Shown one piece after another: positions 1 through 8,226 of a stretch of 51,345 nucleotides of DNA. A program made the translations under genes and the position numbers. Positions within the stretch are counted from its first letter, which is position 1. Every line of letters begins with the position of its first letter. Source of the stretch: Streptomyces diastatochromogenes (GTDB lineage: Bacteria; Actinomycetota; Actinomycetes; Streptomycetales; Streptomycetaceae); assembly GCF_002242805.1 (NCBI RefSeq), contig NZ_MCGQ01000019.1:1-51345 (forward strand), in the 5' to 3' direction. The notes under the pieces are model-generated. The model was not told where the DNA came from, did no database searches, and saw only the letters and a program-made list of their open reading frames with translations.

Positions 1-53
1 ACCCGGCGTATCAGGGGATATCGAGACCCGGCCCCGGGCCCAGCGGAAGTTGA

Positions 54-480
54 TCACACGGTCGCGCAGGCGTACGTGATCCGGTTCTCGGTGTGCGCGA
101 TGAGCGCCTGGTCCCACACTTCTGTCAGGTGCGGCGGGATGAGGCCGGCCTCCATGCCCTCAGGCCCACAGAAGCGGTACTCGCTGAGTTCGCTTCTCTG
201 CAGTGTGATCGCGTCCTGATCCTCGTGGCTGAGGGCGCCGCCGTCGAAGACGTACAGGGCCTGTGCTCCCTTCCCGGCGACCGTGATCCAGCGTGGACCA
301 GCAGGCGGCCGATGTGAGGAGTGATTCCCAGCTCTTCGCGGCCTCCCGGGCGGCCGCGTCGTACGGGGTCACGCCGTGCTCGATGCCGTCTTCCGTCATC
401 ACTTCGTTGCGACGGCACCCGGAGCCGTGGCTTGAAGAGACCAGCCAGGGCCCCGGAGCGCGACCAACTGCCGCGGGTCA
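54..480 (-). pseudogene. Decayed NUDIX hydrolase gene with several frameshifts
   Basis: NUDIX-like sequence is split over three minus-strand frames. One frame gives an N-terminal piece with GPGWSL; a second carries VTPYDAAAREAAK, the start of a Nudix-box helix. A third frame continues with REELGITPHIGRLLV, and the first-used class of frame is then replaced by LYVFDGGALSHEDQDAI and a C-terminal tail ending at a TGA at 54-56. Joined, these read like a NUDIX pyrophosphohydrolase of about 130-140 residues, but no single frame is open across it and the conserved glycines of the Nudix box are poorly kept. It lies just downstream of, and in the same direction as, the thioesterase gene. Sequencing error is the alternative to real decay, but at least two separate shifts would be needed. 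Confidence 0.55.
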
Positions 481-495
481 CCGCAGGCGGCACCC

Positions 496-903
496 TCAGG
501 AATCGGTGTAACGGGCGAGGAAGTCCAACTCGGCCTCGGAGATGCGCCGCGGGCGGCCGGTGTCCAGGTTGTATGCAGCCATCGTGGTCGTGGCTTCGGC
601 GTACATCTGGTCAGCATCCCGGATCTCGTAGCCGAGTTCGAGCCGGGCCCCACGGCAGGCAACGACCCAAACGTTCACGTCAACGGGCGCATCGCGGTAG
701 GGCAGCGGAGCGCGGTAGTCAACGACGGACCGACCGACGACGAATGCATGCTGGCGGCGGCCGGCCTCGTCTGCGGGCAGCATCTCCTGAAACATCCGCG
801 TGCGTGCCTCCTCCATGTACTGGAGGAACTTCGCGTTGTTGACATGCCCATACGCGTCTGCATCGGCCCAGCGCAGCGGGAGGGGGTAGGTGTACTTGAT
901 CAC
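496..903 (-). CDS. Hotdog-fold acyl-CoA thioesterase (4HBT family)
   Basis: A protein of 135 residues starting VIKYTYPLPLRWADADAYGH. The pattern RWADADAYGHVNNAKFLQYMEEAR is the N-terminal signature of YbgC/FadM-type 4-hydroxybenzoyl-CoA thioesterases, with the aspartate and VNN region that form the active site of a dimeric hotdog fold. It should hydrolyse acyl-CoA thioesters in the cytoplasm; the substrate cannot be read from sequence. I chose the GTG at 901-903 because AGAAGG precedes it at a normal distance, and because residues encoded further upstream look like non-coding translation. Length is normal for the family. It looks like ordinary chromosomal-type metabolism rather than element backbone. 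Confidence 0.85.
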   Translation of the reverse strand: MIKYTYPLPLRWADADAYGHVNNAKFLQYMEEARTRMFQEMLPADEAGRRQHAFVVGRSVVDYRAPLPYRDAPVDVNVWVVACRGARLELGYEIRDADQMYAEATTTMAAYNLDTGRPRRISEAELDFLARYTDS

Positions 904-1019
904 TGGATGAACCTTCTGTGTGTGGGGGTGGGGTGCAGCTCCGGCGCCCACGCCGGGCGCCGCCTTACGGCTCGACTCACGGCGATGCCAACCAGGGCTG
1001 CTGGCTCGCCGCTGGAGCA

Positions 1020-2393
1020 TCAGGGCGCCTGGGTGTCGATTGCCTGGATTGCGTCCAGGACATCGCGCAGTACGCGCTGCTCGGTGTCACGCTCGTCGAG
1101 GAGCTGGCCGATGCGCACTGCTGCCGCCGAGGGGTCGGCCGGCAGGGCGGCGCGGACCAGTTGGCGCATTTCGACGAGACGGGCATCCGCCAGGGTGGCC
1201 CTGGGAACTCGGGCGATCACCGTGGCCGGCGAGACGTGGGTGACGGACCAGCATCCGATCGCCTCTTCTACGGCCCAAACCACGATGCGCTTGTCCGGCG
1301 AGAGCGTCAGCTGGGTATCGGCGCCCAAGATCTGGCTGATAGCTGGTAGTGGTACACCCTTTGCCCCGGCCTGTGCTGCTGCTTGCTCCGATGTGGCCAC
1401 GACGGTACGGGAGGCGAGGGCCGCCGCTTCCCGCCGCCAACGGGTGGCGGCGTCCTCGGCCGCGCGGTTGTGTGCATGTCGCTGCGCCGTCGCTACGTCG
1501 TTCTGGTTCGCCGTTGTGGCTGCCCAGGCGTTGCGCATGCCTCCGAGCGCGTCGCGCTCGTCGTCCTCATTGCCCTCGACCCAGGTGATCACGACGAAGC
1601 GGCAGTCCGGCATGGATGCTGGGTAGAGGACGTGGCTAACGACCTCGATGGTCTCCCAGTCCAGCGTGGGAATGTTCATCCGGAAGACATGGCCGTCGCG
1701 GCTCTCGCCCATGTCGTGCTCGGTCTCCCACACGTGCCGCACGTCGGGGTCCTTCTTGACCTCGTCGATCAGTTGGCGCAGCTCGACATCGTTGGGCCTG
1801 ATGGCCTGGGCGAACTTAAGGATCTTCACGTAGGCCGAGGCATGCTGGTCCCAGTCCTGGTACTGAAAGCGCGCCTCGGAGGCGGTCAGTGCCCAGCGGA
1901 TGAGATTCGCACCCGGCTCCATCACCCACGGCCACCACTCGGCCATGGCAGTGTTGAAGGCGAGGATGTTCCAGTGCTGGTCGCACAGGTAGGCGGGGCT
2001 GGGCATTTGCCGGTCGATGAGTAGCCGTAGCGCCTGCTGCAACTCGGGCTGGCCCGCGCCGCTCGGCGGCACGAGGGTCGAGCCGATGTTGTACAGCAGG
2101 AGAGCATGACGTTCGTCACGGTCGAGGCCGAGCAGGGTCACCAGGGACTCGCACTGCGTACGAGACAGTCGGGGTGGCGTCGCGCCGCGTTCGATCTTGC
2201 GGTACGTACGCTCGGACATGCCCAAGGCTTTGGCCGTCCTCGCCTGGGTGACGCCTGCGGCCTTGCGCCACCTGCGCAGCAGCGCACCGAACCCCATGTA
2301 CTGGCCGGCCAGCTGCTGTCCGCTGCCGCCCTCCCCTGAGACCCCCTCGTCCGCAGCCTCGTTGCCGCTGAAGTCATGTTCGATTGTGCCCAC
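1020..2393 (-). CDS. XRE-family regulator with MmyB-like ligand-binding domain
   Basis: A helix-turn-helix (GALLRRWRKAAGVTQ, then LGMSERTYRKIERG) lies near the N-terminus. A MmyB-like region follows, with the family signatures AYLCDQHWNILAFNTAMAEW and NLIRWALTASEARFQYQDW. That region forms a PAS-like pocket in MmyB-type regulators. A long C-terminal extension, partly helical and alanine-rich, ends the protein (about 457 residues from this start). The start is uncertain: GTG at 2391-2393 has only a weak AGG upstream, ATG at 2295-2297 begins just before the HTH with no clear ribosome site, and the frame is open to 2498. A perfect palindrome 55 bases upstream of the GTG suggests autoregulation. 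The C-terminal 200 residues are longer than usual for the family. Confidence 0.8.
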   Translation of the reverse strand: MGTIEHDFSGNEAADEGVSGEGGSGQQLAGQYMGFGALLRRWRKAAGVTQARTAKALGMSERTYRKIERGATPPRLSRTQCESLVTLLGLDRDERHALLLYNIGSTLVPPSGAGQPELQQALRLLIDRQMPSPAYLCDQHWNILAFNTAMAEWWPWVMEPGANLIRWALTASEARFQYQDWDQHASAYVKILKFAQAIRPNDVELRQLIDEVKKDPDVRHVWETEHDMGESRDGHVFRMNIPTLDWETIEVVSHVLYPASMPDCRFVVITWVEGNEDDERDALGGMRNAWAATTANQNDVATAQRHAHNRAAEDAATRWRREAAALASRTVVATSEQAAAQAGAKGVPLPAISQILGADTQLTLSPDKRIVVWAVEEAIGCWSVTHVSPATVIARVPRATLADARLVEMRQLVRAALPADPSAAAVRIGQLLDERDTEQRVLRDVLDAIQAIDTQAP

Positions 2394-2447
2394 GGGAAAC
2401 CCTGTCTTCGCATCTCTAAGGAGACTTCCTTTCTCCGGGCATACGAA

Positions 2448-2471
2448 GGGTCCAGTGCCTGCACTGGACCC
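2448..2471. promoter_or_regulatory. Perfect palindrome upstream of the XRE regulator
   Basis: Eleven-base arms GGGTCCAGTGC and GCACTGGACCC are exact reverse complements separated by two bases. The site lies 55-78 bases upstream of the GTG proposed for the XRE/MmyB regulator, next to AT-richer DNA that could hold a promoter. Symmetric sites of this kind are usual targets of dimeric HTH proteins, so self-control is the simplest reading. A terminator is unlikely because no T-run follows on either strand. Confidence 0.5.
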
Positions 2472-3727
2472 TCGCCCCGTCGTCTCCCGGAGGAACAATA
2501 CGCAATATCGAAATGATCTTGACCAGGTGCCCTATGCACGCAAAAGACACCCCTACTCCTGGTTCAATGTCGAACAAAAGTCGCCCGACATCACGGTATG
2601 TTCGTGCCTGAAACGGACACCCCGCTCGATCCAAAGCGAGAGCGGTAGGGAAATCGGCAAAACGTTGCCGCTTTTCGTCGGGCGACCGCACATGCCGGTC
2701 TAGACCAGTTCACCTAATGCCATTTCAGGTCTCTCAGCAGCCGCCATTCCCCTTACGGGGCACGCCACTTGGGGAGCGCTAGGCATACACCCCATCACGT
2801 GTCGCCCCGATGACTTATCCAGCCAAAACCGGCAAAAGATCGCCGTTGCGCCACCAGCGAGGCTTGACTTAAATCCCTCTGACCAGCCGGTTCAGTAGAC
2901 CGCCGCAACGCAAGACACCAGGGAGTGGCAGTGAAGATCATCTCCGAGTCGCTCGGGGCACTGAGCTTGCTGCCCTCGTCACGGCCCGCCGCATCCGCTC
3001 GTCGGCACAACTGCGCGGGACGAGGAGCGCACACGGCTAGCACGCAGCAACCCACATCCCGCCTGGCGATGCAGGGCTTACCTTGATCTTGATCGGACAG
3101 TGCAGGGCAGACAGTGCCGCGGTCTCAATCAGCGTCGCTATGTCAGCGCAAGAAAGCCCAAGCGACCGCCTTACATTGGCGCACTTCAAGCATCCTGGGT
3201 AAACGCGGCAACGGACTCCCGGATGCCTCGAAGTGGCCTTCCTCCGGGCGCGCCAAGGACTGTGAGAAAAACCTGTCGGCTCGTCACGTTGTGCAACTAC
3301 TACAGAGTTTAAGAATCAACTCTGGATCTTGACGCGGGTCCGTGCGTATGTTCGTCGTCCCTCGGGCAACCCGCTCGGATTTACGAAAGTGAGGAGCACG
3401 GCAGCTACCGACCAACTCGCGTAGGTCCGCATATAGCGACGGCGCCCGAGAGCGGCTACTCCCGGACGCCGAACGCGTAGCGACACGTACCGCCCCGGCT
3501 AGGGCGGAGATTGCCCACCATCACCGCGCTGATCCCTTTCCACGGGGCGCATCAGCGTGGCAACACTGCAAAGGAGATTGTTGCATGCCTCCTGCCCTGC
3601 GCAAAAGGCGGGACTGCCCGGCCTGCGTGGCAGCCACCTCCACCTCGGTGGTTCCTCCCGTCGACGTTGCGTGCACCAACACGGCCTCGGCGAACCGCCG
3701 GGCTCGCTTGGTGAGCGGGAGCGGCCG
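2472..3727. other. Long intergenic region before the Rep-like gene
   Basis: No open frame here has the codon pattern, ribosome site or family resemblance expected of a gene. Base composition is more AT-rich than in the flanking genes, as expected for regulatory or replication DNA. One small perfect inverted repeat is visible at 3303-3324 (CAGAGTT, eight bases, AACTCTG), just after a GTTGTGCAAC palindrome. TTGACG at 3331 resembles a -35 box but has no well-spaced -10. I see no tRNA-like cloverleaf and no obvious attachment-site repeat. Confidence 0.45.
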
Positions 3728-4618
3728 ATGAGCAGCGATGCCCGCGACTGGGTGTGGGAGCACAGCACCAGTAAGGGAACCGCGCGCCTCGTCTTGCTGT
3801 CGATCGCTGACCGGGCGGCCGACGAGCAGTGCATCGCCTGGGCTTCTCTGGCCGGCTTGGCGAAGCGCGTGAACGCCTCCCGGTCCACGGTGCGCGAGGC
3901 TCTCGATCGGCTGCTCGACAGTGGCGAATTGGAGCAGCTTGACGACCTCACCGGTCCTCAGCGCAGCACCGTCTACCGCCTCCCCCTCGCGGCTCAGACC
4001 ATCACCGAGGCCGCGAAGGACCAGGATGCCGACGACATGGCCGCATCGACGGAGGAGCCCACGACCGACCAGACGCTCCGAATCTCTGCCCTACGGCGGT
4101 ACAGCATCCGGCCCCGCGAGGTACCGGAATCCGCGAGCACGTACCGGAAATCGGCAGGTCCGGATTCCGGTACCTCCCGACGAAAACCGGCACATCGGCG
4201 TGCCGAAAACCGGTACAGCGATGTACCGAAAACCGGACCCCAGAACCGTAGTGAACCGAAGGTGAACCGTAGGTACAGCAGTAGTGGTGCTGCCGTCACC
4301 TCGGCTGGCGAGTGGCAGGTCGACCTAGCCACCCATGCCTGGGCCCGCCAGCACGGGCACCTCGACCGTCTCGGCGAGGAAGGGCTGCAGGCGGCCGATG
4401 CGAAGTGGCGCGCCCACCGTGCTGAGTTCCAGCCGCGTCCGGCGGCTGCCTGGGCTGCTGACTGGCGCTCCTGGGTCGCCCGTGAGCACGCCCCGGCCCG
4501 ACCGAACCTCTACGCCGTGCCCTGCAGCGGCTCCGCCCCGAAGGGCGGCATGACCCGCGCCGAGGCCCACACCGCCGCCCTTCTCGCCGCCCTCGACGAG
4601 CCGACCGGAACGGAGTAG
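3728..4618 (+). CDS. Winged-helix Rep-like protein with iteron-like repeats inside its gene
   Basis: A protein of 296 residues. The N-terminal ~85 residues form a winged helix of the GntR/replication-initiator kind (WASLAGLAKRVNASRSTVRE, then ALDRLLDSGELEQL). A charged, low-complexity middle (about 120-185) is encoded by repeated DNA, and a C-terminal helical region is rich in Trp (WAADWRSWV). The ATG at 3728 has GGGAG six bases before it; the longer frame upstream looks non-coding. The layout, a DNA-binding N-terminus with origin-like repeats in the middle of the gene, matches phage lambda O and the Rep1/origin arrangement reported for Streptomyces plasmid pSLA2. Replication initiation is therefore the best guess, and a transcription factor the main alternative. 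A zinc-finger gene follows after two bases. Confidence 0.6.
   Translation: MSSDARDWVWEHSTSKGTARLVLLSIADRAADEQCIAWASLAGLAKRVNASRSTVREALDRLLDSGELEQLDDLTGPQRSTVYRLPLAAQTITEAAKDQDADDMAASTEEPTTDQTLRISALRRYSIRPREVPESASTYRKSAGPDSGTSRRKPAHRRAENRYSDVPKTGPQNRSEPKVNRRYSSSGAAVTSAGEWQVDLATHAWARQHGHLDRLGEEGLQAADAKWRAHRAEFQPRPAAAWAADWRSWVAREHAPARPNLYAVPCSGSAPKGGMTRAEAHTAALLAALDEPTGTE
4121..4236 (+). repeat. Iteron-like repeats within the Rep-like gene
   Basis: Six related elements lie in about 115 bases. GTACCGGAATCCG is at 4121, GTACCGGAAATCG at 4141, the inverted copy CGGATTCCGGTAC at 4161, GAAAACCGG at 4182, CCGAAAACCGGTAC at 4203 and GTACCGAAAACCGG at 4223. The first two starts are 20 bases apart and the first and third are exact reverse complements. 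The encoded peptide is low complexity, so the DNA rather than the protein seems to be conserved. Such a cluster inside an initiator gene is characteristic of an origin of the lambda-O/pSLA2-rep1 kind. Confidence 0.55.
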
Positions 4619-4620
4619 CC

Positions 4621-5313
4621 ATGGACCGCCGCGAAATCGCCGCCCTGCTGGCCTACATCGGCCGACTCGACCCCCGCACCATCCGCACCGACCAGGGCGA
4701 GGCCCGCGACCAGCTCGCCCAGTGGCACGAGCTGCTCGGCGACGTACCACTGGCCACGCCGCACGGCTGGGACGCCCGCATCGCAGCTCGCCAGCACATC
4801 CGGGTCTCGCCGTACCAGATCCTGCCTGCCGACATTGCCCGCCCGTGGGAGAGCTACCGGCGCGACCGCCTCCAGCGCCACACCGACCCGACCCCGTCCG
4901 TGGACCCGGACGACCAGACGGCCTGGGCCGCCGAGCTGGTCGGCACCCGACGCGCCGTAGCCACCGGCACCGCCCAGCCCATGCAGTACCGGCAGCTCGC
5001 CGGGCGCCGGATCGACCCGCAGCTGGAGGCGCGGCTGCGGGAGGTCGGATCCTGCATTCCGCCGGAGGCCCGTGCCGCCCTCGCGCCCTACCGGCGCGCC
5101 CGCGCGGCACGGGAGGCGGCCATCGCCCAGGGCGAGCCCGACGCGCTCTCGGTCCGCTGCGAGTGGTGCCAGGCCCGAGTTGGCGAGCCGTGCCGCCGCC
5201 GACGCATCGGTCTCGACGGCGTGGCCCGCGGCAACGTACCGCGTGCTACCCCGCACCACTGCCGCCGCGACCTCGCCGCGGCCCAGCAGACCCACCAGCC
5301 CGCGATGGCCTGA
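4621..5313 (+). CDS. Zinc-finger protein paired with the Rep-like gene
   Basis: A protein of 230 residues, ATG after ACGGAG and only two bases beyond the stop of the Rep-like gene, so the two are probably co-translated. The N-terminal two thirds are helical with many Arg and Asp residues. A C-terminal zinc-binding motif follows: CEWCQARVGEPC, then PHHCRRD, about 25 residues later, giving a C-C-C-H/C type finger common in Streptomyces plasmid and arm proteins. No enzymatic motif is visible, and no helicase Walker motif, so it is not a DnaB-like partner. A role with the Rep-like protein at the origin is inferred only from position. Confidence 0.65.
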   Translation: MDRREIAALLAYIGRLDPRTIRTDQGEARDQLAQWHELLGDVPLATPHGWDARIAARQHIRVSPYQILPADIARPWESYRRDRLQRHTDPTPSVDPDDQTAWAAELVGTRRAVATGTAQPMQYRQLAGRRIDPQLEARLREVGSCIPPEARAALAPYRRARAAREAAIAQGEPDALSVRCEWCQARVGEPCRRRRIGLDGVARGNVPRATPHHCRRDLAAAQQTHQPAMA

Positions 5314-5472
5314 CCTGCCGCCTCGTGGTGCACCCCGCCGGTGCACCCGCGCAAACACCACCGTCCCGCCCCTGCTGCAGCGCACCGCCTCAGCGTCGCA
5401 GCAGGCACCCGACGCCGCGTCCACCCACTGCCGGCCCCGACCGGCCGACTCGGCAGCACAACGGAGACCCCC

Positions 5473-6114
5473 TTGCGCCACATCACCACCCACACCTCGC
5501 CCGCCACCGGCCTGCGTGGTATCGGCGACACCAACTGGCAGCCCCGCGGCGCGTGCCACGGCATGGACCCCGAGGACGCCGACGCCACCTTCTTCCCTCT
5601 GCCCCGGGACCATGAGGCCATCGCCGACGCCAAGGAGCTGTGCGGCCTGTGTCCGGTCCGCCGCGAATGCCTCAACTACGCCCTGGAGAACGACCTCAAA
5701 GAGGGTGTCTGGGGCGGGCTGACCGCAGCCGAGCGCCGCCCCTGGCACGACGGACTGCCCCGCCGCCTCGACTACAGCCGTGTGATCGCGTTCTTCAACG
5801 GCCGCGACGTCCACCTCACCGAGGCCGAGCGCCAGGTCGTCATCGACCACGCCTTCGTTCGCGGATGGCGACCCGACCGGCTCGCCGCCGCCCTGCAGAT
5901 CAGCGCCAAGCATGCCAGGGACCTGCTGCGGCAGGCCGCCAACAAGGTCTTCGACCGCGACCGCACCCTCGGCGTGCCCCGGCGGAAGAACGCGAAGAAG
6001 ACCGCGCCCGGCAAAAGCAGCCGATCCGTAGCCGCCCGGCCCGCCACACGGCAGCCCGTCTCCCGCCCGGTGGTGTTGGCCTCGGCGCACGCCCCTCTCG
6101 GAAAGGCCGCATGA
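5473..6114 (+). CDS. WhiB-family iron-sulfur regulator
   Basis: The four-cysteine WhiB pattern is clear: ACHGMDPEDADATFFP, then a long spacer to CGLCPVRREC, followed by the GVWGG turn that defines the family. WhiB-like proteins bind a 4Fe-4S cluster and act with sigma factors. The TTG at 5473 is preceded by GGAG at a good distance and gives 213 residues; the open frame further upstream is unlikely to be coding. The extended C-terminus after the WhiB domain is basic (RRKNAKKTAPGKSSR) and contains a possible helix-turn-helix, longer than in chromosomal Wbl proteins. The stop overlaps the next ATG (ATGA). Plasmid-borne WhiB proteins are common in this genus. Confidence 0.88.
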   Translation: MRHITTHTSPATGLRGIGDTNWQPRGACHGMDPEDADATFFPLPRDHEAIADAKELCGLCPVRRECLNYALENDLKEGVWGGLTAAERRPWHDGLPRRLDYSRVIAFFNGRDVHLTEAERQVVIDHAFVRGWRPDRLAAALQISAKHARDLLRQAANKVFDRDRTLGVPRRKNAKKTAPGKSSRSVAARPATRQPVSRPVVLASAHAPLGKAA

Positions 6115-7718
6115 CCCGCCCTGTCCTGTCCCTCGGTGCCGGCCCCGACCTGCCCCTCCTCCTCGTTCTCGGCGTCCCTGCCACCGCGCTGGCCCTGGCC
6201 CTGGCCGGCTGGGCATTCCGGAGACGGGCACGGAACCCGCAGAAACGACTCGGCAGTGCCGCGGTCGTGGTCTCCGCCCTGGCCGCGCTCGGCTGCACCG
6301 CCTACAGCGCCGACACCTCCTGGCGCTTCGCCGCCGACTACCTCGACATCGCCGGCACCGCCGAACGCGCCAGCATGTTCGCCGCCGCGGAACTGGGCCT
6401 GTTCGCGACCGCGCTGATGGCCCGACAGAACCTGACAACCCAGGGCGCCCCGGGGCTGCCGGGAACCCTGGTGTGGGTCATCACCGGAGTCCAGGTGATT
6501 CCCGCCTACGCCGAGAGCGGCCCCGTCGGGGGCACCGTCCGCGCCTTCGTCGGACCGGTCATGGCAGCCATGCTCTGGCACCTGGCCATGGGCATCGAAC
6601 TGCGGCTACGCACACCCGGCGCCGCCTCCCACGGCCTGATGGCAACCCTCGGGCGAGAAGCACGCGAACGGCTGCTGTCCCGACTCGGCATCGCCGCCCG
6701 TGACCGCGACGCCGCGCAAATCACCCGTGACCGCGCCACCGCCCGCGCCGTGGCCCTCGCCACCCGGCTCGCCGAACTCACAGCCGAGCAGCGGCAGAGC
6801 CGACGCGGGCGGCGCCTGACCCGGCAGCTGTCGAAGGCGATCGGCCGGGCCTCGGTCGGCACCGACCCGGACCAGCGCGCCGAGCTGCTCGCCCAGCTCG
6901 CGGCCCGCCGGCACGCACTCGCGCTCGCCACGGTCCCGCTGCCCTCCCCGTGGTCCCCACTCCACACCGGCGAGACGGCCACCACGGTCCCCGCCACGAG
7001 CGTCGAGAGCAGCTCGGTCCCCATCGACGGTCCCCGGAACGGGGACCGGGGACTGCAACCCCACTGGGGACCGGGGACCGAGAACGCCGAGCGCCACGTG
7101 GGGACCGGGGACCGAGAAGCGGGGACCGAGGAGGGGGCTGGGGACCGAAACTCGAGTCCCGGGGATGACAAGCCGGGGACCGAGACTGGGAACCCGGCGC
7201 CCAGTGAGGAACACGAAAACCGCTCGGGGACCGGCCTCCGTGTGGATGAAGCGCCTGCACAAGGCCCTGAGCCGCACCGGGTACCAGGGACCGCCGAGTC
7301 GGGGACTGACACCACCGGGGACGGAGGACCAGCCGACTCGGGGACCGACCCCGGGGACCGGGGACCAGCCCACCCGGGGACCGACACCACCGGGGACCGG
7401 GTCCACAAGGTCCCCCTACGCCGGACGCCGCCCCCGAAAGAGAAGGGGAAGGGTAGGCACAGTGGCCGGTCCCGCGGCCCGCAGGCTCAGCGTCCGCCGC
7501 GCGAGCCCGAGCAGGACGTCGACCAGCTGGTCGAACTAATCCGCCCCCACGTGCCCGCCCTGCTCGAACGGGACGGCAACGAGGCCGTGACCCGGGTCCA
7601 GCTCAGGGAGATCATCCGGCGCGAAAAACTCCCTGGCGGCCGAAACGACCGACTCAGCCTGGTCCTGGCGGCCTTGCGCAGCCCGGACACCACCCCGACA
7701 AGGAACACCACCCGATGA
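6111..7718 (+). CDS. Membrane protein with repeat-coded linker and C-terminal basic domain
   Basis: A protein of 535 residues. About five hydrophobic segments occupy residues 10-165 (for example LVLGVPATALALALAGWAF and LVWVITGVQVIPAYA). A helical stretch with many Arg follows to about 270, then a Gly/Thr/Asp/Pro-rich linker (about 300-430) and a C-terminal segment (DVDQLVELIRPHVPALLERD) that could bind DNA. The topology recalls SpdB2/DUF2637-type spread proteins of Streptomyces plasmids, but I do not see a firm DUF2637 match. The linker is encoded by GGGGACCG octamers used in all three frames, so it is probably a passive readout of a DNA site. The start overlaps the WhiB stop. Confidence 0.7.
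   Translation: MTRPVLSLGAGPDLPLLLVLGVPATALALALAGWAFRRRARNPQKRLGSAAVVVSALAALGCTAYSADTSWRFAADYLDIAGTAERASMFAAAELGLFATALMARQNLTTQGAPGLPGTLVWVITGVQVIPAYAESGPVGGTVRAFVGPVMAAMLWHLAMGIELRLRTPGAASHGLMATLGREARERLLSRLGIAARDRDAAQITRDRATARAVALATRLAELTAEQRQSRRGRRLTRQLSKAIGRASVGTDPDQRAELLAQLAARRHALALATVPLPSPWSPLHTGETATTVPATSVESSSVPIDGPRNGDRGLQPHWGPGTENAERHVGTGDREAGTEEGAGDRNSSPGDDKPGTETGNPAPSEEHENRSGTGLRVDEAPAQGPEPHRVPGTAESGTDTTGDGGPADSGTDPGDRGPAHPGTDTTGDRVHKVPLRRTPPPKEKGKGRHSGRSRGPQAQRPPREPEQDVDQLVELIRPHVPALLERDGNEAVTRVQLREIIRREKLPGGRNDRLSLVLAALRSPDTTPTRNTTR
7041..7399 (+). repeat. Array of GGGGACCG octamers
   Basis: Thirteen exact copies of GGGGACCG and several one-base variants (GGGGACTG, GGGGACGG, GGGGACCA, AGGGACCG) occur in 360 bases, all in the same orientation and several directly abutting. 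They fall in all three reading frames of the overlapping gene, giving Gly-Asp-Arg, Gly-Thr and Gly-Pro in turn. That argues for selection on DNA. Directional short G-rich repeats are the binding sites of FtsK-type translocases: KOPS for FtsK and the 8-bp repeats in clt loci for Streptomyces TraB. No TraB-like gene is in the window. Confidence 0.75.
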
Positions 7719-7906
7719 GGACCTGCCCGCAGTTCACTGCCCTCCGTAAGGAGTACGAGCGGGAGATCGGCTACCTGAGCGCCCACTCCGAGCGGCACGC
7801 CGGCAAGCCGTCGGCGAAGTCCAGTGCGACGTATGCCGCTTCGACGAAGGCGCGGATGGCTCGGGCGCTCAGCGGCCACGTAGGACGCTGCCCCGAGTGC
7901 GGCTGA
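7715..7906 (+). CDS. Small basic protein with C-terminal CPECG
   Basis: A 63-residue protein whose ATG overlaps the stop of the membrane protein gene (ATGA). It begins with MRTCPQFTALRKEYEREIGY and ends GRCPECG, giving two Cys pairs or near-pairs, with a Lys/Ser/Ala-rich helical middle. A small zinc-binding or nucleic-acid-binding protein is possible, but no family was recognised. The tight coupling and a codon pattern like its neighbours support it as real. Confidence 0.5.
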   Translation: MRTCPQFTALRKEYEREIGYLSAHSERHAGKPSAKSSATYAASTKARMARALSGHVGRCPECG

Positions 7907-7992
7907 CCCGCAAACCAGCAGGTCACTCCCCTGTCATCTGCGGTGGCCCGGCGCACGCCGGGCCACCGCCCCGTACCGAGAGGCGCCACGTG

Positions 7993-8226
7993 ATGCCCCG
8001 TCCCACTCTTCCGTCCTCGCACATGGACGCTGAGGCAGCTGCCTGGGCCACCGTCCTGGTCCACCGGCACCTCATGCACGCCATCGTGCGCGTACCAACC
8101 GGCCAGTGGCTCGTCCAGCACGAGCCGCACGGATCCGTCCAGCTCCTCGAAGGACCGGCCGACGTCCTCGATCTGGCCGCCACCATCCAGCGCCAGCTCC
8201 GCACAGCGAGGCCCGACAGCCGATGA
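7993..8226 (+). CDS. Small hypothetical protein upstream of mobC
   Basis: A protein of 77 residues from the ATG at 7993, preceded by GAGAGG; a GTG three bases upstream is an equal alternative. The sequence (DAEAAAWATVLVHRHLMHA, then WLVQHEPHGSVQLLEGPADV) looks like a compact alpha/beta domain without recognisable motif. Its stop overlaps the ATG of the MobC-like gene (ATGA), so it belongs to the mobilisation operon. Function unknown. Confidence 0.5.
   Translation: MPRPTLPSSHMDAEAAAWATVLVHRHLMHAIVRVPTGQWLVQHEPHGSVQLLEGPADVLDLAATIQRQLRTARPDSR

Noticed and set aside
2416..2691. Minus-strand frame of 91 codons in the intergenic region
   Set aside because: It runs through the palindrome, lacks a ribosome site and GC-rich third positions, and matches no family.
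4510..6438. Minus-strand open frame of about 640 codons
   Set aside because: It is antisense to the zinc-finger, WhiB and membrane-protein genes, is Arg/Gly/Pro-rich as expected for a high-GC shadow, and has no ribosome site or recognisable domain.
7041..7399. Gly/Thr/Asp protein repeat (collagen-like or structural linker)
   Set aside because: The repeated DNA octamer is read in all three frames, so the peptide repeat is not what is conserved.
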